Source: Lacibacter luteus | GTDB taxonomy: Bacteria; Bacteroidota; Bacteroidia; Chitinophagales; Chitinophagaceae | NCBI RefSeq assembly: GCF_004118265.1 | Contig: NZ_SDHW01000004.1 | Coordinates: 124,001 to 188,000, forward strand | Direction: 5' to 3' | Length of the DNA: 64,000 bases | Shown: piece after piece, positions 51,949 through 62,100 of the stretch | Position numbering within the stretch: position 1 is the stretch's first letter | Layout of the letters: each line of letters starts with the position of its first letter | Notes under the pieces: generated by a model | The model's input: only the letters and a program-made list of their open reading frames with translations | Database searches by the model: none | What the model was told of the DNA's origin: nothing | Made by a program: the position numbers and the translations under genes

Positions 51949-53322
51949 TTACAATCCGTACTGATCAACTACATACAACAGTAACACCATGTTAATAGCG
52001 CCAAGCTCAAGTTCACGTTTACTCACCATTTCAAATGTATCGTTTGCTGCATGATGATGATCGAAGTAGCGTTGCGAATCGGGACGTAATCCTGAAAGCG
52101 TTGTACCCAACGGACGTAATGGGCCAATATCGGCACCACCGCCACCATCAGCAAATTCATACACACCATAAGGTTTAAACAATGGTGCCCAGTTGCGCAA
52201 CTTTGTCAACACAGGTGCTTCGGCTGTAAAACCAAATGCTCTTGGTGTAAAACCACCGGCATCGCTTTCCAATGCAAAAATGAATTTCTTATCTTTTTCC
52301 GTTGCAGCAACCTCTGCGTATTTACGTCCGCCACGCAAACCATTTTCTTCATTCATAAACATAACCACACGAATAGTGCGCTTCGGTTTAATGCCCAGCT
52401 TTTTGTACACACGAATAATTTCCATGCTTTGTATACAACCTGCACCGTCATCGTGTGCACCTTCTGCCAAATCCCATGAATCGAGGTGGCCACCAACTGT
52501 AATCACTTCGTTCGGCAATTCTGTTCCTCTTATTTCTGCAATTACATTATGACTTTTTACATCGGGCAACATCTCACATTCTGTACGGAAATACAGTTGC
52601 ATGGTTTTATTTTTCTTCAACTCAGCACTAATGTATTCTGCATGGCGTGTTGAAACTGCAATAGCCGGAATTTTCGGGAACGAATCGTTGTACGTCGTTG
52701 TACCTGTATGCGGGTAATCGTCAATATTACTTGCCAGCGAACGAACCATTGCACCTACAGCTCCATACTTAGCTGCCATAGATGGACCACGGCCACGAAA
52801 CTGTCCTGCTTCGCCATACGAACGGAAAGTTTCAACATTGGTTGGGTTCATGGGGAAATTATAAAACACAATTTTCCCTTTTACACCTGCCACACCTAAT
52901 TGCTCCAGTTCTTTAAACGAACGTACTTCTATTACCTCTGCTTTAATGCCTTGCTTACCTGTACCCACACTGTTACCCAACGCACAAATGTTTAACGAAA
53001 AGGTTTTGCCTTTTGCATCAACCAACAATGCACTTTCCTTTGCCCCACGCACCCAATGCGGCACCATGCATTCCTGCAGGTAAACCGTGTCGGCTCCCAT
53101 TGCTTTCATCATTTTGTATGTTTCCTGAACTGCTGCTGCTGCTTGTGGCGATCCGCTTAAACGTGGACCAACTTTCTTACATAAAATACGCAGGTTCTCA
53201 TAACCAGTGCTGTTGGTAAAAACATCGTCGGCAATACGTTTAAACATTGCCGAATCGGTTGACTGTGCCATAACTGCACTTGCAGCTATGCAAAAAGAAA
53301 AGACCATTTGTAATTTTCTCAT
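51949..53322 (-). CDS. Exported M28 family metallopeptidase (PGCP-like)
   Basis: This 457-residue zinc peptidase has a signal peptide ending at AVMAQS (about residue 19). An apical PA-like insert follows (AGVKGKIVFYNFPM, AMVRSLASNIDDYPHTGT), then the catalytic core. Metal ligands are VGGHLDSWDLAEGAHDDGAG (His and Asp), FMNEENGLRGG (catalytic Glu pair), FALESDAGG (Asp) and the C-terminal RYFDHHHAANDTFE. It resembles plasma glutamate carboxypeptidase and probably acts in the periplasm on oligopeptides or dipeptides. Monocistronic. Confidence 0.9.
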   Translation of the reverse strand: MRKLQMVFSFCIAASAVMAQSTDSAMFKRIADDVFTNSTGYENLRILCKKVGPRLSGSPQAAAAVQETYKMMKAMGADTVYLQECMVPHWVRGAKESALLVDAKGKTFSLNICALGNSVGTGKQGIKAEVIEVRSFKELEQLGVAGVKGKIVFYNFPMNPTNVETFRSYGEAGQFRGRGPSMAAKYGAVGAMVRSLASNIDDYPHTGTTTYNDSFPKIPAIAVSTRHAEYISAELKKNKTMQLYFRTECEMLPDVKSHNVIAEIRGTELPNEVITVGGHLDSWDLAEGAHDDGAGCIQSMEIIRVYKKLGIKPKRTIRVVMFMNEENGLRGGRKYAEVAATEKDKKFIFALESDAGGFTPRAFGFTAEAPVLTKLRNWAPLFKPYGVYEFADGGGGADIGPLRPLGTTLSGLRPDSQRYFDHHHAANDTFEMVSKRELELGAINMVLLLYVVDQYGL

Positions 53323-53563
53323 GCTGTGGTTTTAAAATAGAATGCTCAAAATAAACCAACTCTTTTACCCTGCAAAAAACAGACAAGGCATTACGGATAG
53401 CTTTTTTATAAGCGGTATCGGTCATACGATGGCTGTTAGGGCAAAGTAGTAACTTCGTTCCCAATCTGTCAAATGTACAGTGCCGGTTGTTCTGGCATGA
53501 TAAGTGACAGAAGCCATATACATTCTTCAAGCCCTGTTGGGTTTGCAATTAAATACAGTTACG

Positions 53564-54700
53564 ATGAAAATAGGCATAGTATGTTACCCCACTTTTGGCG
53601 GTAGCGGTGTGTTAGCAACAGAATTAGGAAAGGCACTGGCAGAGAAAGGACACATGGTTCATTTTATTACTTACCAGCAGCCGGTGCGTTTGAGTGGCTT
53701 TTTCACCAACATCTTTTACCACGAAGTACATATACCGCATTACCCTTTGTTCGATTATCCGCCGTACGAAACCACGCTGGCCAGTACAATGGTAGATGTG
53801 GCGTTGAATCATGATCTTGATCTGTTGCATGTACATTATGCTATACCGCATGCATCGGCTGCGTATATGGCTAAACAGATCTTAAAGAAGAAGGGAAAAG
53901 ATATTCCTGTTATTACAACATTGCATGGTACCGATATTACGTTGGTAGGAAAGGATAAAACCTTTGAACCGGTTGTTACGTTTTCAATTAACGAAAGCGA
54001 TGCCATTACAGCAGTATCGAACAACCTGCGTAAAGAAACCTATCACTCCTTCCAGATAGAAAAAGAAATTGAAGTGATCTACAATTTTGTTGATGTAAAA
54101 CGCTTCGATAAAAAACCATTGGATGCCTTCCGCAAAGTACTTGCACCAAACGGCGAACGCATTATTACACATGCATCTAATTTCCGTAAAGTGAAACGTG
54201 TAAACGATATCATCCACGTGTTTGCAAAGATCAACAAACAGGTTCCTTCTAAATTGTTGATGGTGGGCGATGGTCCTGAACGTCCGGGTACAGAAGAGTT
54301 ATGCCGTGCATTAAACATCTGTGATGAAGTGCGCTTTCTTGGTAAGCAACAGGAAATGGAAGAGATTCTTGCTATTTCCGATTTGTTTATGCTTACATCG
54401 GAATATGAAAGTTTTGGTTTATCGGCGTTAGAAGCAATGGCAGCAGGTGTACCTGTATTATCGAGCAATGCAGGTGGTATCCCCGAAATTAATATTCACG
54501 GCGAAACAGGTTACATGGCCAACATCGGCGATGTAGAAGAGTTAAGCAGACTTGGGATTGACTTGTTGAAAGATGATGATAAACTCAACGGCTTTAAACA
54601 AAGAGCAAAGGAACAAGCAATGAAATTTGATATTCATCACATTGTTCCTTTGTATGAAGAGTTATACGAACGTTTTGTGCACGTATCAGCGACCTCTTAA
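53564..54700 (+). CDS. bshA: N-acetyl-alpha-D-glucosaminyl L-malate synthase BshA
   Basis: This 378-residue GT4 enzyme makes GlcNAc-malate from UDP-GlcNAc and L-malate, the first step of bacillithiol synthesis. It starts at ATG 53564 with MKIGIVCYPTFGGSGVLATE, which is the family N-terminus. Other motifs are HVHYAIPHASAAYMA, VITTLHGTDITLVG, AVSNNLRKET, and the C-terminal TSEYESFGLSALEAMAAGVP followed by SNAGGIPE. The frame is open upstream to 53504 but without family similarity. Its end overlaps the convergent envC by 15 bases. bshB and bshC are not in the window. Confidence 0.93.
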   Translation: MKIGIVCYPTFGGSGVLATELGKALAEKGHMVHFITYQQPVRLSGFFTNIFYHEVHIPHYPLFDYPPYETTLASTMVDVALNHDLDLLHVHYAIPHASAAYMAKQILKKKGKDIPVITTLHGTDITLVGKDKTFEPVVTFSINESDAITAVSNNLRKETYHSFQIEKEIEVIYNFVDVKRFDKKPLDAFRKVLAPNGERIITHASNFRKVKRVNDIIHVFAKINKQVPSKLLMVGDGPERPGTEELCRALNICDEVRFLGKQQEMEEILAISDLFMLTSEYESFGLSALEAMAAGVPVLSSNAGGIPEINIHGETGYMANIGDVEELSRLGIDLLKDDDKLNGFKQRAKEQAMKFDIHHIVPLYEELYERFVHVSATS

Positions 54701-56011
54701 CCAGGGCACCGGATTGATCATTTGATTTTCACGGGCAAGTACAAAGTTTAGTTCACCATCGCCATCTAGGTTGGTGCCCACACGGCCAATTACCTGGCCT
54801 GTCTTCACTTTTTGCCCTTTACTTACATTAGCAGATGATAAATTACTGTAGGTAGTAAAATACTTACCGTGCTGAATCATTACTGCCGTATTGCCACCAA
54901 CATCAAACACGCTTGCAACTTCTCCGTCAAAACAAGCTTTAACAGAAGTTCCAGCAGGAGATGCGATTGTGATGAAGTCTTGATCGTAAACAATCTTTGT
55001 TTCCGGGATAACATTTCTTCCAAAGTTGCCGGTAATATAACCATTATCAACAGGGAAAGGCAGTCTGCCTTTGCTTGTTTCAAAACTTGCACCTAAAGCA
55101 ATATCGTCTTTATTATATTCAAGGTAGCTTGCCGGTTTTTTAGGCTCGTCCTTTTTTACAACAGGTGCAGTAACCGATGTTGTTGGATTGGTTGTTGCTG
55201 GATTTGTTTTTGCATTTTCTTTTGCTATACGATCCGCTGCTTCTTTATCTTTTCGTTCTTTATCTGCCCGTTCTTTTGCTTCTTTTTTTGCAGCAGCAAT
55301 TTCACGATTGATCACAGCTGTAATTGCAGACTGCAACTGCTGCGCCTGTTTCTTCTTTGCAGCAAGACTTTTATTGATCTCACCTTCTTTCTTCTTAATA
55401 TCATTTACAACTACTGCTTGCTCCTGCTTATCTTTTTCAAGCTCTGTTCTTTCTTTTGTTTCATCCTGCAATACCAGGCTTTTTTGTTTGCGGTTGTTGG
55501 TTAACTCAACGATTTTGTCTTTGTACAATGACTCCGTTTTATAAATCGCATCAAGTTGCTGCGCCCTGTAACTACGATAGGCTTTCATGTACGATATTCT
55601 GCGGATAGCATCGTTAAATGTATTTGCGGAGAAAAGAAAATTTAAAAAATCGTAGCTGCTGCGGTTCTTGTAGGCATACACCACATTGTGTGCATAGTTC
55701 ATCTTGAGAGTATCAAGATCCTTTTTCAATCTGCGCATTTCTACATACGAGGTATTAATATCCTTATCAATACTGCGTACCTGCTTATTAATGGTATTAA
55801 TTACGTCGTTACGTAAACGGATCTTGTTCTGGATGAGCGCCAGCTGTCCAATACTTTGCTTTTTTGATTTTCTGATTTCATTGTACTGCCTGTTCAGTAC
55901 TTCAATTTCCTGCAGTGTTTGCTTACGTTTCTTTTCCAGCTCAGCTTTTTCCTGTGCCGGCAAGGTAAACTGTAACAACATGCAGATTGTAATGAAAAAG
56001 AATTTCCGCAT
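54686..56011 (-). CDS. EnvC-like murein hydrolase activator with degenerate LytM domain
   Basis: This 441-residue periplasmic protein has a signal peptide ending near LPAQE (about residue 19). Two long coiled coils follow (residues 22-250; ELEKKRKQTLQEIEVLNRQ, KKEAKERADKERKDKEAADR), then a Pro/Thr-rich linker and a C-terminal LytM domain (about 320-441). In the LytM part the metal ligands are lost: VYDQDFITI replaces the H-x-D motif, YSNLS replaces YSHLS and ELNFVL replaces the HLHFE end. It therefore activates amidases during septum splitting rather than cutting glycan. Last gene of the ispF-dut operon. Confidence 0.88.
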   Translation of the reverse strand: MRKFFFITICMLLQFTLPAQEKAELEKKRKQTLQEIEVLNRQYNEIRKSKKQSIGQLALIQNKIRLRNDVINTINKQVRSIDKDINTSYVEMRRLKKDLDTLKMNYAHNVVYAYKNRSSYDFLNFLFSANTFNDAIRRISYMKAYRSYRAQQLDAIYKTESLYKDKIVELTNNRKQKSLVLQDETKERTELEKDKQEQAVVVNDIKKKEGEINKSLAAKKKQAQQLQSAITAVINREIAAAKKEAKERADKERKDKEAADRIAKENAKTNPATTNPTTSVTAPVVKKDEPKKPASYLEYNKDDIALGASFETSKGRLPFPVDNGYITGNFGRNVIPETKIVYDQDFITIASPAGTSVKACFDGEVASVFDVGGNTAVMIQHGKYFTTYSNLSSANVSKGQKVKTGQVIGRVGTNLDGDGELNFVLARENQMINPVPWLRGR

Positions 56012-56090
56012 AGGTAATGGGTTTAAGTGACAAAAATAAGGCTATTGACGATAAGGGTAAACGCACTCCTTTTTAAAAACGTATGCCGTG

Positions 56091-56921
56091 TCAGATTCTT
56101 TTGAATTTTTTAGGAACTGTAAACGGATAACTCAACTCCTCGTTAAACTTATAATCTTTAAACTTTAACTGCACTTCCAGTTTGTTACGTTGCGATATGG
56201 TTATCTGTCTTTGTGTTGAAAACAGAACACCCGCTTTATTTTCAAAATCATTATAAATTAAATCGCAGGTTCTGTTTAAGGCAGGATCATTATCATCAAG
56301 TTTACTTTTCGTAATTGAATAATCTGCCGAAACAGAAAGCAGATTTTTAAACAATGTTGAATAGGTTAAAATGGAATAACCGTTTGGCGAATTGCTATAA
56401 GATGTAATGCTGTCTTTACTGAAGAAGATAGGGTTACCCACCAATATATTCTGCAAATCGGAAAACGTAAATGGCAGTTGTGCCAATTCCTGTATATGGC
56501 TCAATGGCCGTACCTGGTATGTATTGGCCAGCTTGTCGAGCATTTTAATACTGTCTTTAGTAATCAAGACACGGATGCCTTCAATACCAATATCATTACT
56601 GAGCGAAATCCAGATAACACTGTCTTTGAGCATACGCACATTGGCAACAAAATCGGGCTGCTTGCCTTTATTATTGGTATAATCAACTTTAATTTTTGCA
56701 GAAAATGTATTGAAGCTGATGTATTTCTTTTCAACATTAACCAATACTTCGTTTGCCATACGCACAGTATCGGCATGTGTGGGCAACTTAAGCACAGGTG
56801 TATCTATAACCGCAACGGTGTCTTTCTTTACAATTACCTGTTGAATTTTCTTTGTTGCACGACATGCGCTGAAACCGAGTAACAGTAACGCTGCAAATGC
56901 GATTGATACTACTTTCTTCAT
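56091..56921 (-). CDS. DUF4292 lipoprotein (LolA/LolB-like fold)
   Basis: This 276-residue protein has a lipoprotein signal with lipobox LGFSAC (Cys about 20). The DUF4292 region shows FNTFSAKIKVDYTNNKGKQPDF, ANVRMLKDSVIWISLSN, GIEGIRVLITKDSIKMLDKL, TYQVRPLSHIQELAQLPF and a closing LSYPFTVPKKFKRI strand. The family is thought to resemble LolA/LolB and to sit at the outer membrane. It is eight bases after dut and 79 bases before envC, so a role in envelope assembly is plausible but unproven. Confidence 0.85.
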   Translation of the reverse strand: MKKVVSIAFAALLLLGFSACRATKKIQQVIVKKDTVAVIDTPVLKLPTHADTVRMANEVLVNVEKKYISFNTFSAKIKVDYTNNKGKQPDFVANVRMLKDSVIWISLSNDIGIEGIRVLITKDSIKMLDKLANTYQVRPLSHIQELAQLPFTFSDLQNILVGNPIFFSKDSITSYSNSPNGYSILTYSTLFKNLLSVSADYSITKSKLDDNDPALNRTCDLIYNDFENKAGVLFSTQRQITISQRNKLEVQLKFKDYKFNEELSYPFTVPKKFKRI

Positions 56922-56929
56922 TGTATAAA

Positions 56930-57364
56930 CTATTGTTTTCCGGTGCTGCCGAAGCCACCTTCATTTCTTGTTGTTTGTTCCAGCTCAACTGCAGGAGCCC
57001 AGCTTATCTTTTCTACTTTCTGAATCACCAGCTGAGCAATACGGTCGCCATTATGTACAGACTGTATTTCGTTACTGAGGTTGATTAAAATAACCTTAAT
57101 TTCTCCACGATAATCGGCATCAATTGTTCCCGGTGTGTTTAAACAGGTAATGCCTTGTTTAATTGCAAGTCCGCTGCGTGGGCGAACCTGTGCTTCAACA
57201 CCTACGGGTAGTTCAATAAACAAACCCGTTGGTATTAACGTACGTTCCAGTGGTTGCAATGTAATTGTTTCGTTAATAGCGGCACGTAAATCCATACCAC
57301 TGCTTCCTTCAGTTGCATATGCAGGCAGTGGGTTATTTGATTGATTGATGATTTTAACTGTCAT
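56930..57364 (-). CDS. dut: dUTP diphosphatase
   Basis: This 144-residue trimeric enzyme turns dUTP into dUMP and pyrophosphate (EC 3.6.1.23), keeping uracil out of DNA and feeding thymidylate synthesis. All five motifs are visible: GSSGMDLRA (1), RPRSGLAIK (2), [11 protein letters not shown] (3), GDRIAQLVI (4) and [10 protein letters not shown] (5). ATG 57364 is the start; the frame reaches 57397 but that part is not family-like. It lies seven bases after ispF, in the same operon. Confidence 0.95.
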   Translation of the reverse strand: MTVKIINQSNNPLPAYATEGSSGMDLRAAINETITLQPLERTLIPTGLFIELPVGVEAQVRPRSGLAIKQGITCLNTPGTIDADYRGEIKVILINLSNEIQSVHNGDRIAQLVIQKVEKISWAPAVELEQTTRNEGGFGSTGKQ

Positions 57365-57371
57365 GTCTGTT

Positions 57372-57848
57372 TTATTTTTCAAGCAATACAGTAGCATGTG
57401 CTACCAAACCTTCTTCTCTTCCTACAAAACCCATTTTTTCTGTTGTAGTTGCTTTAACAGAAACAGCATCAACCTCCAATTCTAAAATTGCTGCAATGGT
57501 TTGCTGCATTTGTGCAATGTAGGGCTTAATCTTCGGCGCTTCTAAACACAAAGTGCTGTCTACATTTACAACCTTATATCCTTTCGCTTTTATTTTATCA
57601 TAACTCTGCTGCAACAGTATTTTACTGTCAATATCTTTGAACGCAGCAGAAGTATCGGGAAAGTGTGTACCAATATCGCCTAAAGCAAGTGCACCAAGCA
57701 TAGCATCGCAAATAGCGTGCAATAATACATCGGCATCGCTATGGCCAAGTGCTCCTTTGTGGTGCGGAATTTCAACCCCTCCGATAAACAATTTTCTTCC
57801 TTCAGCTAATTGATGATAATCAATGCCTGTTCCAATTCTAAATGCCAT
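57372..57848 (-). CDS. ispF: 2-C-methyl-D-erythritol 2,4-cyclodiphosphate synthase
   Basis: This 158-residue enzyme of the non-mevalonate (MEP) isoprenoid pathway cyclises CDP-ME-2-phosphate (EC 4.6.1.12). It has the zinc motif [11 protein letters not shown] (DxH), [37 protein letters not shown] and the C-terminal [16 protein letters not shown]. Starts at ATG 57848 (MAFRIGTG); the open frame to 57893 lies in a terminator. It is the first gene of the operon ispF-dut-DUF4292-envC. Confidence 0.95.
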   Translation of the reverse strand: MAFRIGTGIDYHQLAEGRKLFIGGVEIPHHKGALGHSDADVLLHAICDAMLGALALGDIGTHFPDTSAAFKDIDSKILLQQSYDKIKAKGYKVVNVDSTLCLEAPKIKPYIAQMQQTIAAILELEVDAVSVKATTTEKMGFVGREEGLVAHATVLLEK

Positions 57849-57861
57849 AATGTAAATAAAA

Positions 57862-57886
57862 AAGCGAAGGTAAAGTACCTCCGCTT
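57862..57886 (-). terminator. Terminator of porV
   Basis: An 11-bp stem (57862-57872 with 57876-57886) with one G-T pair; on the minus strand it runs into TTTTTTATTT. It separates porV from ispF on the same strand. Confidence 0.8.
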
Positions 57887-57912
57887 CTGGCAAAATCTTT
57901 TATATAAATGTA

Positions 57913-59073
57913 TTACTCGTTAGAAGTGCCGCTGCCATCATCGCCACCAAGGTCGAAAATAATACTAAAACGGGCAGTGTTGCTTAATGGATTACGGTTA
58001 ATACCCTGGCCTGTTGGTACGAGGTAGGAGAAATTAAATCCTAAGCGGTTGTACTTTACACCGGCACCTACGCTAAAGAAACGACGGTTACCTTTTGTTT
58101 TTGCTTCGTAGAAATAACCTGCACGTGCAAAAAACTGATCGTTGTAGCCATATTCCAAACCTGTTGAAATCTGGAATTCTTTCATTTCTTCACCAAAGCC
58201 ACCGGGAGCATCACCAAATGAAGAGAACCAGCTACCCACTACACTTTTGTTGCGGTATGCATCACGTGCTGCAGTTGATGTATCTGTTGGTGGTGTTGGC
58301 ACCAGTAATTTATTGATATCTACACCAAAGCTGATCTTGTTGGTTTCATCAATTGCTTTTGTATAAACTGCACCAATACCGAGGTTGGCAGGAATATAAT
58401 CTTTACCACGGGCATCGTTGGTATAAGCGATCTTGCTGCCAAGGTTGCTCATAACAGCACCGGCTGTAATGCCTGTACCTTCTTCGTTAAGACCGTTGTA
58501 GAAGAACGAAATGTCGCCAGCTACTGCAGTACCCGGTTTGTAAGTAACACCATTGGTGTTACCATTTGCAAGGTTTGAATAGATAAAGCGAAGAGCAATG
58601 CCTACGCCAATTTTATCGCTGAGTTTGCGGCTGTAACCTGCATCAAATGCAAATTCACGTGGGTTGAATTTTTGCAGATCATTACCTGCAAAATCGGTAA
58701 ACTGAATACTACCTAAATTAAAATAACGGAGCGAACCGGAAATGGCCTGCAGCTCATCAATTTGATGATAGCCTGCAACAGTGCCAATAAATACATCATT
58801 TAAGCCAAGATCTTTTAACCAGGGTGTATACGTTAATGCAATAGAAGAACGTTGTGCTGCAAACGGAATTTTTGCCTGGTTCCAAAAAGAAGAATTTCCA
58901 TCGGCAGAAGTGGCAATTCCCAAATCGCCCATACCACCTGCACGTGCATCGGGCGAAATACGTAACATGGGTACTGCTGTTGTAACTACATTGATCGATT
59001 GTGTTTGTTGGGCAAGCGCTGGTAAAGACAAACAGGTAAACAAGCCTATAAGCAAGGCTGAGTTTTTTCTCAT
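57913..59073 (-). CDS. porV: Type IX secretion outer-membrane protein PorV (LptO)
   Basis: This 386-residue outer-membrane barrel protein shuttles T9SS cargo from the translocon to the PorU sortase complex. It has a signal peptide MRKNSALLIGLFTCLSLPAL. TAVPMLRISPDARAGGMGD is the PorV/LptO signature, then barrel strands (FAFDAGYSRKLSDKIGVG, FARAGYFYEAKTKGNRRF) and the end NTARFSIIFDLGG. ATG 59073 is preferred over 59094 because it starts a normal signal peptide. It lies 64 bases downstream of porU on the same strand, a conserved pair in Bacteroidota. Confidence 0.92.
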   Translation of the reverse strand: MRKNSALLIGLFTCLSLPALAQQTQSINVVTTAVPMLRISPDARAGGMGDLGIATSADGNSSFWNQAKIPFAAQRSSIALTYTPWLKDLGLNDVFIGTVAGYHQIDELQAISGSLRYFNLGSIQFTDFAGNDLQKFNPREFAFDAGYSRKLSDKIGVGIALRFIYSNLANGNTNGVTYKPGTAVAGDISFFYNGLNEEGTGITAGAVMSNLGSKIAYTNDARGKDYIPANLGIGAVYTKAIDETNKISFGVDINKLLVPTPPTDTSTAARDAYRNKSVVGSWFSSFGDAPGGFGEEMKEFQISTGLEYGYNDQFFARAGYFYEAKTKGNRRFFSVGAGVKYNRLGFNFSYLVPTGQGINRNPLSNTARFSIIFDLGGDDGSGTSNE

Positions 59074-59137
59074 AAGAGTTATTATTTGAGCCATAAAAAT
59101 AGAGGAAAATGTATTCCTTTCAGTTAACGGATTTTGG

Positions 59138-62100
59138 TTATAGCAGAACGAGCTTTTGTAAAGCAGATTGTTTTTTACCATTTGAATCTTTTATTTCAAG
59201 TTGGTAGATGTAAACACCCCGACCGACTTTCTGGCCAAAGTCATCTTTTCCGTCCCACTCAATGTCAAAAGAACGGTTTCCTTCATTTATTATTGTGCGG
59301 GTGATTGTTTTTACCACTTTACCGCTGATTGAATAAATACGGATGAGGCATAGCAACTGATCGCCGGGCCGGTTGTGCTCGAACATAAATGTTGTTCGGG
59401 TAGTGAAAGGGTTGGGATAATTATACAATCGATCCAGTTTAAATTCCGCATCTTTTATTACACGAAACTCAAGCCTATATTCGCTGCTGTTGTTTTGCAC
59501 ATCCCATGCTTTTATTTTCAACACATGCAATCCTTCTGTTAATGCCGGCAATTGAAAACGTACAGTACCCGATTGGTAACTATCGGCATCTGCTTCGTAA
59601 TAATCGTTCAATACATAAAACTTACTGTTATCATCGTCGAGTGTTGCAATCAAATCATGACCAATACCTGTGCCTACTGTATTAATGCCACTCGAATCGG
59701 CAAGCTTCAGCAATAAAACAGGGTTTTCGTTAGTAATACCACCGTTTACAAACTTTTCATCGTTGAGGTATGCTTTAATGGTTGGACCTGCATTGTCTGT
59801 TACAGGATTTGCTGATGCTCCGCCAATAATAATCGTGGTTTCGGCACCGTTACCGTCTTTTGAGCCATCTTCAGCATAATAACTGATCTTACCATTTCCG
59901 AATTGATAATTGATGTCTTTCGGCACAACAAAACTGTATACGAACTCACCATTGGTTACTTTGGCCTTTCCCTTGAAAATGATGTTTGCCTGCTGGCTAA
60001 AATTTGTACTGATGCTTGTTGCATCGTTGGCAAATGTTTTTTGCTGTTGCGGTTTATCGAAAATAACAGGATAGACGTTCCCGTTAAAATTGCTCAGTTT
60101 GTTGCCCATCGCATCAGTTACCTCACCCCTAATGGTATAACGATCCAACGCTTTTAATGTATCGGCGGCTGGTGCATGGTTGTTGATAGCTGTTGTACGC
60201 ACATTCAATTCAGGAAAAGCAAGCCGAACAGCAGGATCGCCCAGCAACGTAAACTTTCTGTTATTAATAATATCGCCAAAGGTTTGGTAAGTAAAGTTTT
60301 TAGTTCGTTTCACTGCATCGCCCAACGATGGATACTTTCCATTTGCATCTTTTTGCAATGCCTGTTGAAAATAATTGTTGTTGATGATGCGGTTGCTGAA
60401 GGCAAACACTACCCTTGTTGTTGTCATTAGCGCAATAGCACCTGTGCGTTCCCGTAAGAGAATATTTTCACCAATTGAATTTACCGATGGGTTATCGTAA
60501 GGAGCAAAATCGCAGGTAGCTGTAATAAACAACGGCAGCTTACTGATATTGCTCCAGCTGTTTACCATATCCTGTTCCAAAATTGCTTCTTCGGCTAATC
60601 TTCTTGAGCCGCCATGCCCGCTGTAATTCCAGATTAATGTGCCGGCAAATATTTTATTGTTGATGGCCTGGTTCACTTCGGGGTAACGGCTGCCGCCACT
60701 TCCGCTTTGTTGACGGAAAGCATCGAGATAAATTTTAGATAAGTTGAAGTTTTTGTTTTGCTGAATAATATTGCTGTGAAATTCTGCATCATCCAAATGA
60801 ATATTATTATCCTCATCATCTGCAATCACCGTCATATCATTTCGCCAGGGGCCAAAACTTTCTTTTGCATGATATTTTATGATTTTATCAACCACGGCTT
60901 TTGCTTCCTGTACTGATTTTGCAGGAATACGACCGATGCCAATATCCAGCAAACTCACAGGAAAAAGACGGTTGATATTATCATTATCATCAAGAAAACC
61001 AAAAAAATCATCAGAGGTATAGGTTGATAACGGATCGAGTGTTACTTCACTTTCAAAACAGGGAACATAGTTTGTATTGCCGCTGATGCGGTTGAGATAA
61101 TCGTACGATGCATCGCCAAACAATAGTAAATAACGTGGGCGTTTGGTTGTATCGCTACCTGCACGATCGTAAAACATTTTTACAAAATTGCGGATGGACG
61201 ATGGATCGGGCGTACCTGAACCAAACTCATTGTATACTTGTTCCGTTGTTACCGTTAATGTGGTTAAGCCATTGTTTTGCCTGTGCCATGTTGCCAAACG
61301 TTGAGCCTCACTTAAAAAAGAAGTATGTGTAACGATGATGTAATTGGGAAAGTTTGCTCCGTGTAAATCCTGGTTGACAATTTTTCCAACAGCTGTTGGT
61401 TGTAAATAATTCTGTTGCTGAAAAGCGATGTATTCCCGTAAACGATCGGCTGTGTTTGTAAATCGAAATTCAGTTCCGTTTAATGAGCCTGTAATATTCT
61501 GCGGCCGTAACGGATCGGTAATATCCCAAACAAGTGTTGACGCAACAGCGCCCTGTAGCCGAAATTCTGCAATATTACCGGGACCAACTGTTTCCCAATC
61601 GCTGAAATGCAACTGATCAATGCCCGTCATACTTAACTGGCGTTGTGGAAATAATTCGAACCAATTGAGCCAGCCTTGCGCATTAACACTGCCCGGTTGG
61701 TAACTGTATTGCAAACTCAACAGCGGCTGTGTAAGATTAAATGTAGTTGTAAGCTCATGCGGTGCAGCTACAGGATCGTATGTACCTGTACCTACTGCCG
61801 AAACACTGTGTTGCGCAATATTGATATTATTTGCTCTTATGGTAAACGAACTGCCAATGCCATTACTCCTCGATGCTACACCGGAGCTAAAAATCGTACT
61901 CCCTGCTATGCCATTTGTGATATTGAGATTGAAGGTTCGGTTTAATGTGCTGCCCGGCGTATTACTGAATTCTTCACCATACCACTCCTTACCGCTTCGC
62001 AGAAAATTGATAGTATCCAGTTCATAAAACATCCGGTCTTTGAACGATGTTACTGTTTGATTAGGCAAACCCGCAGCTGCCCTGTTTTGAATACGTAACC

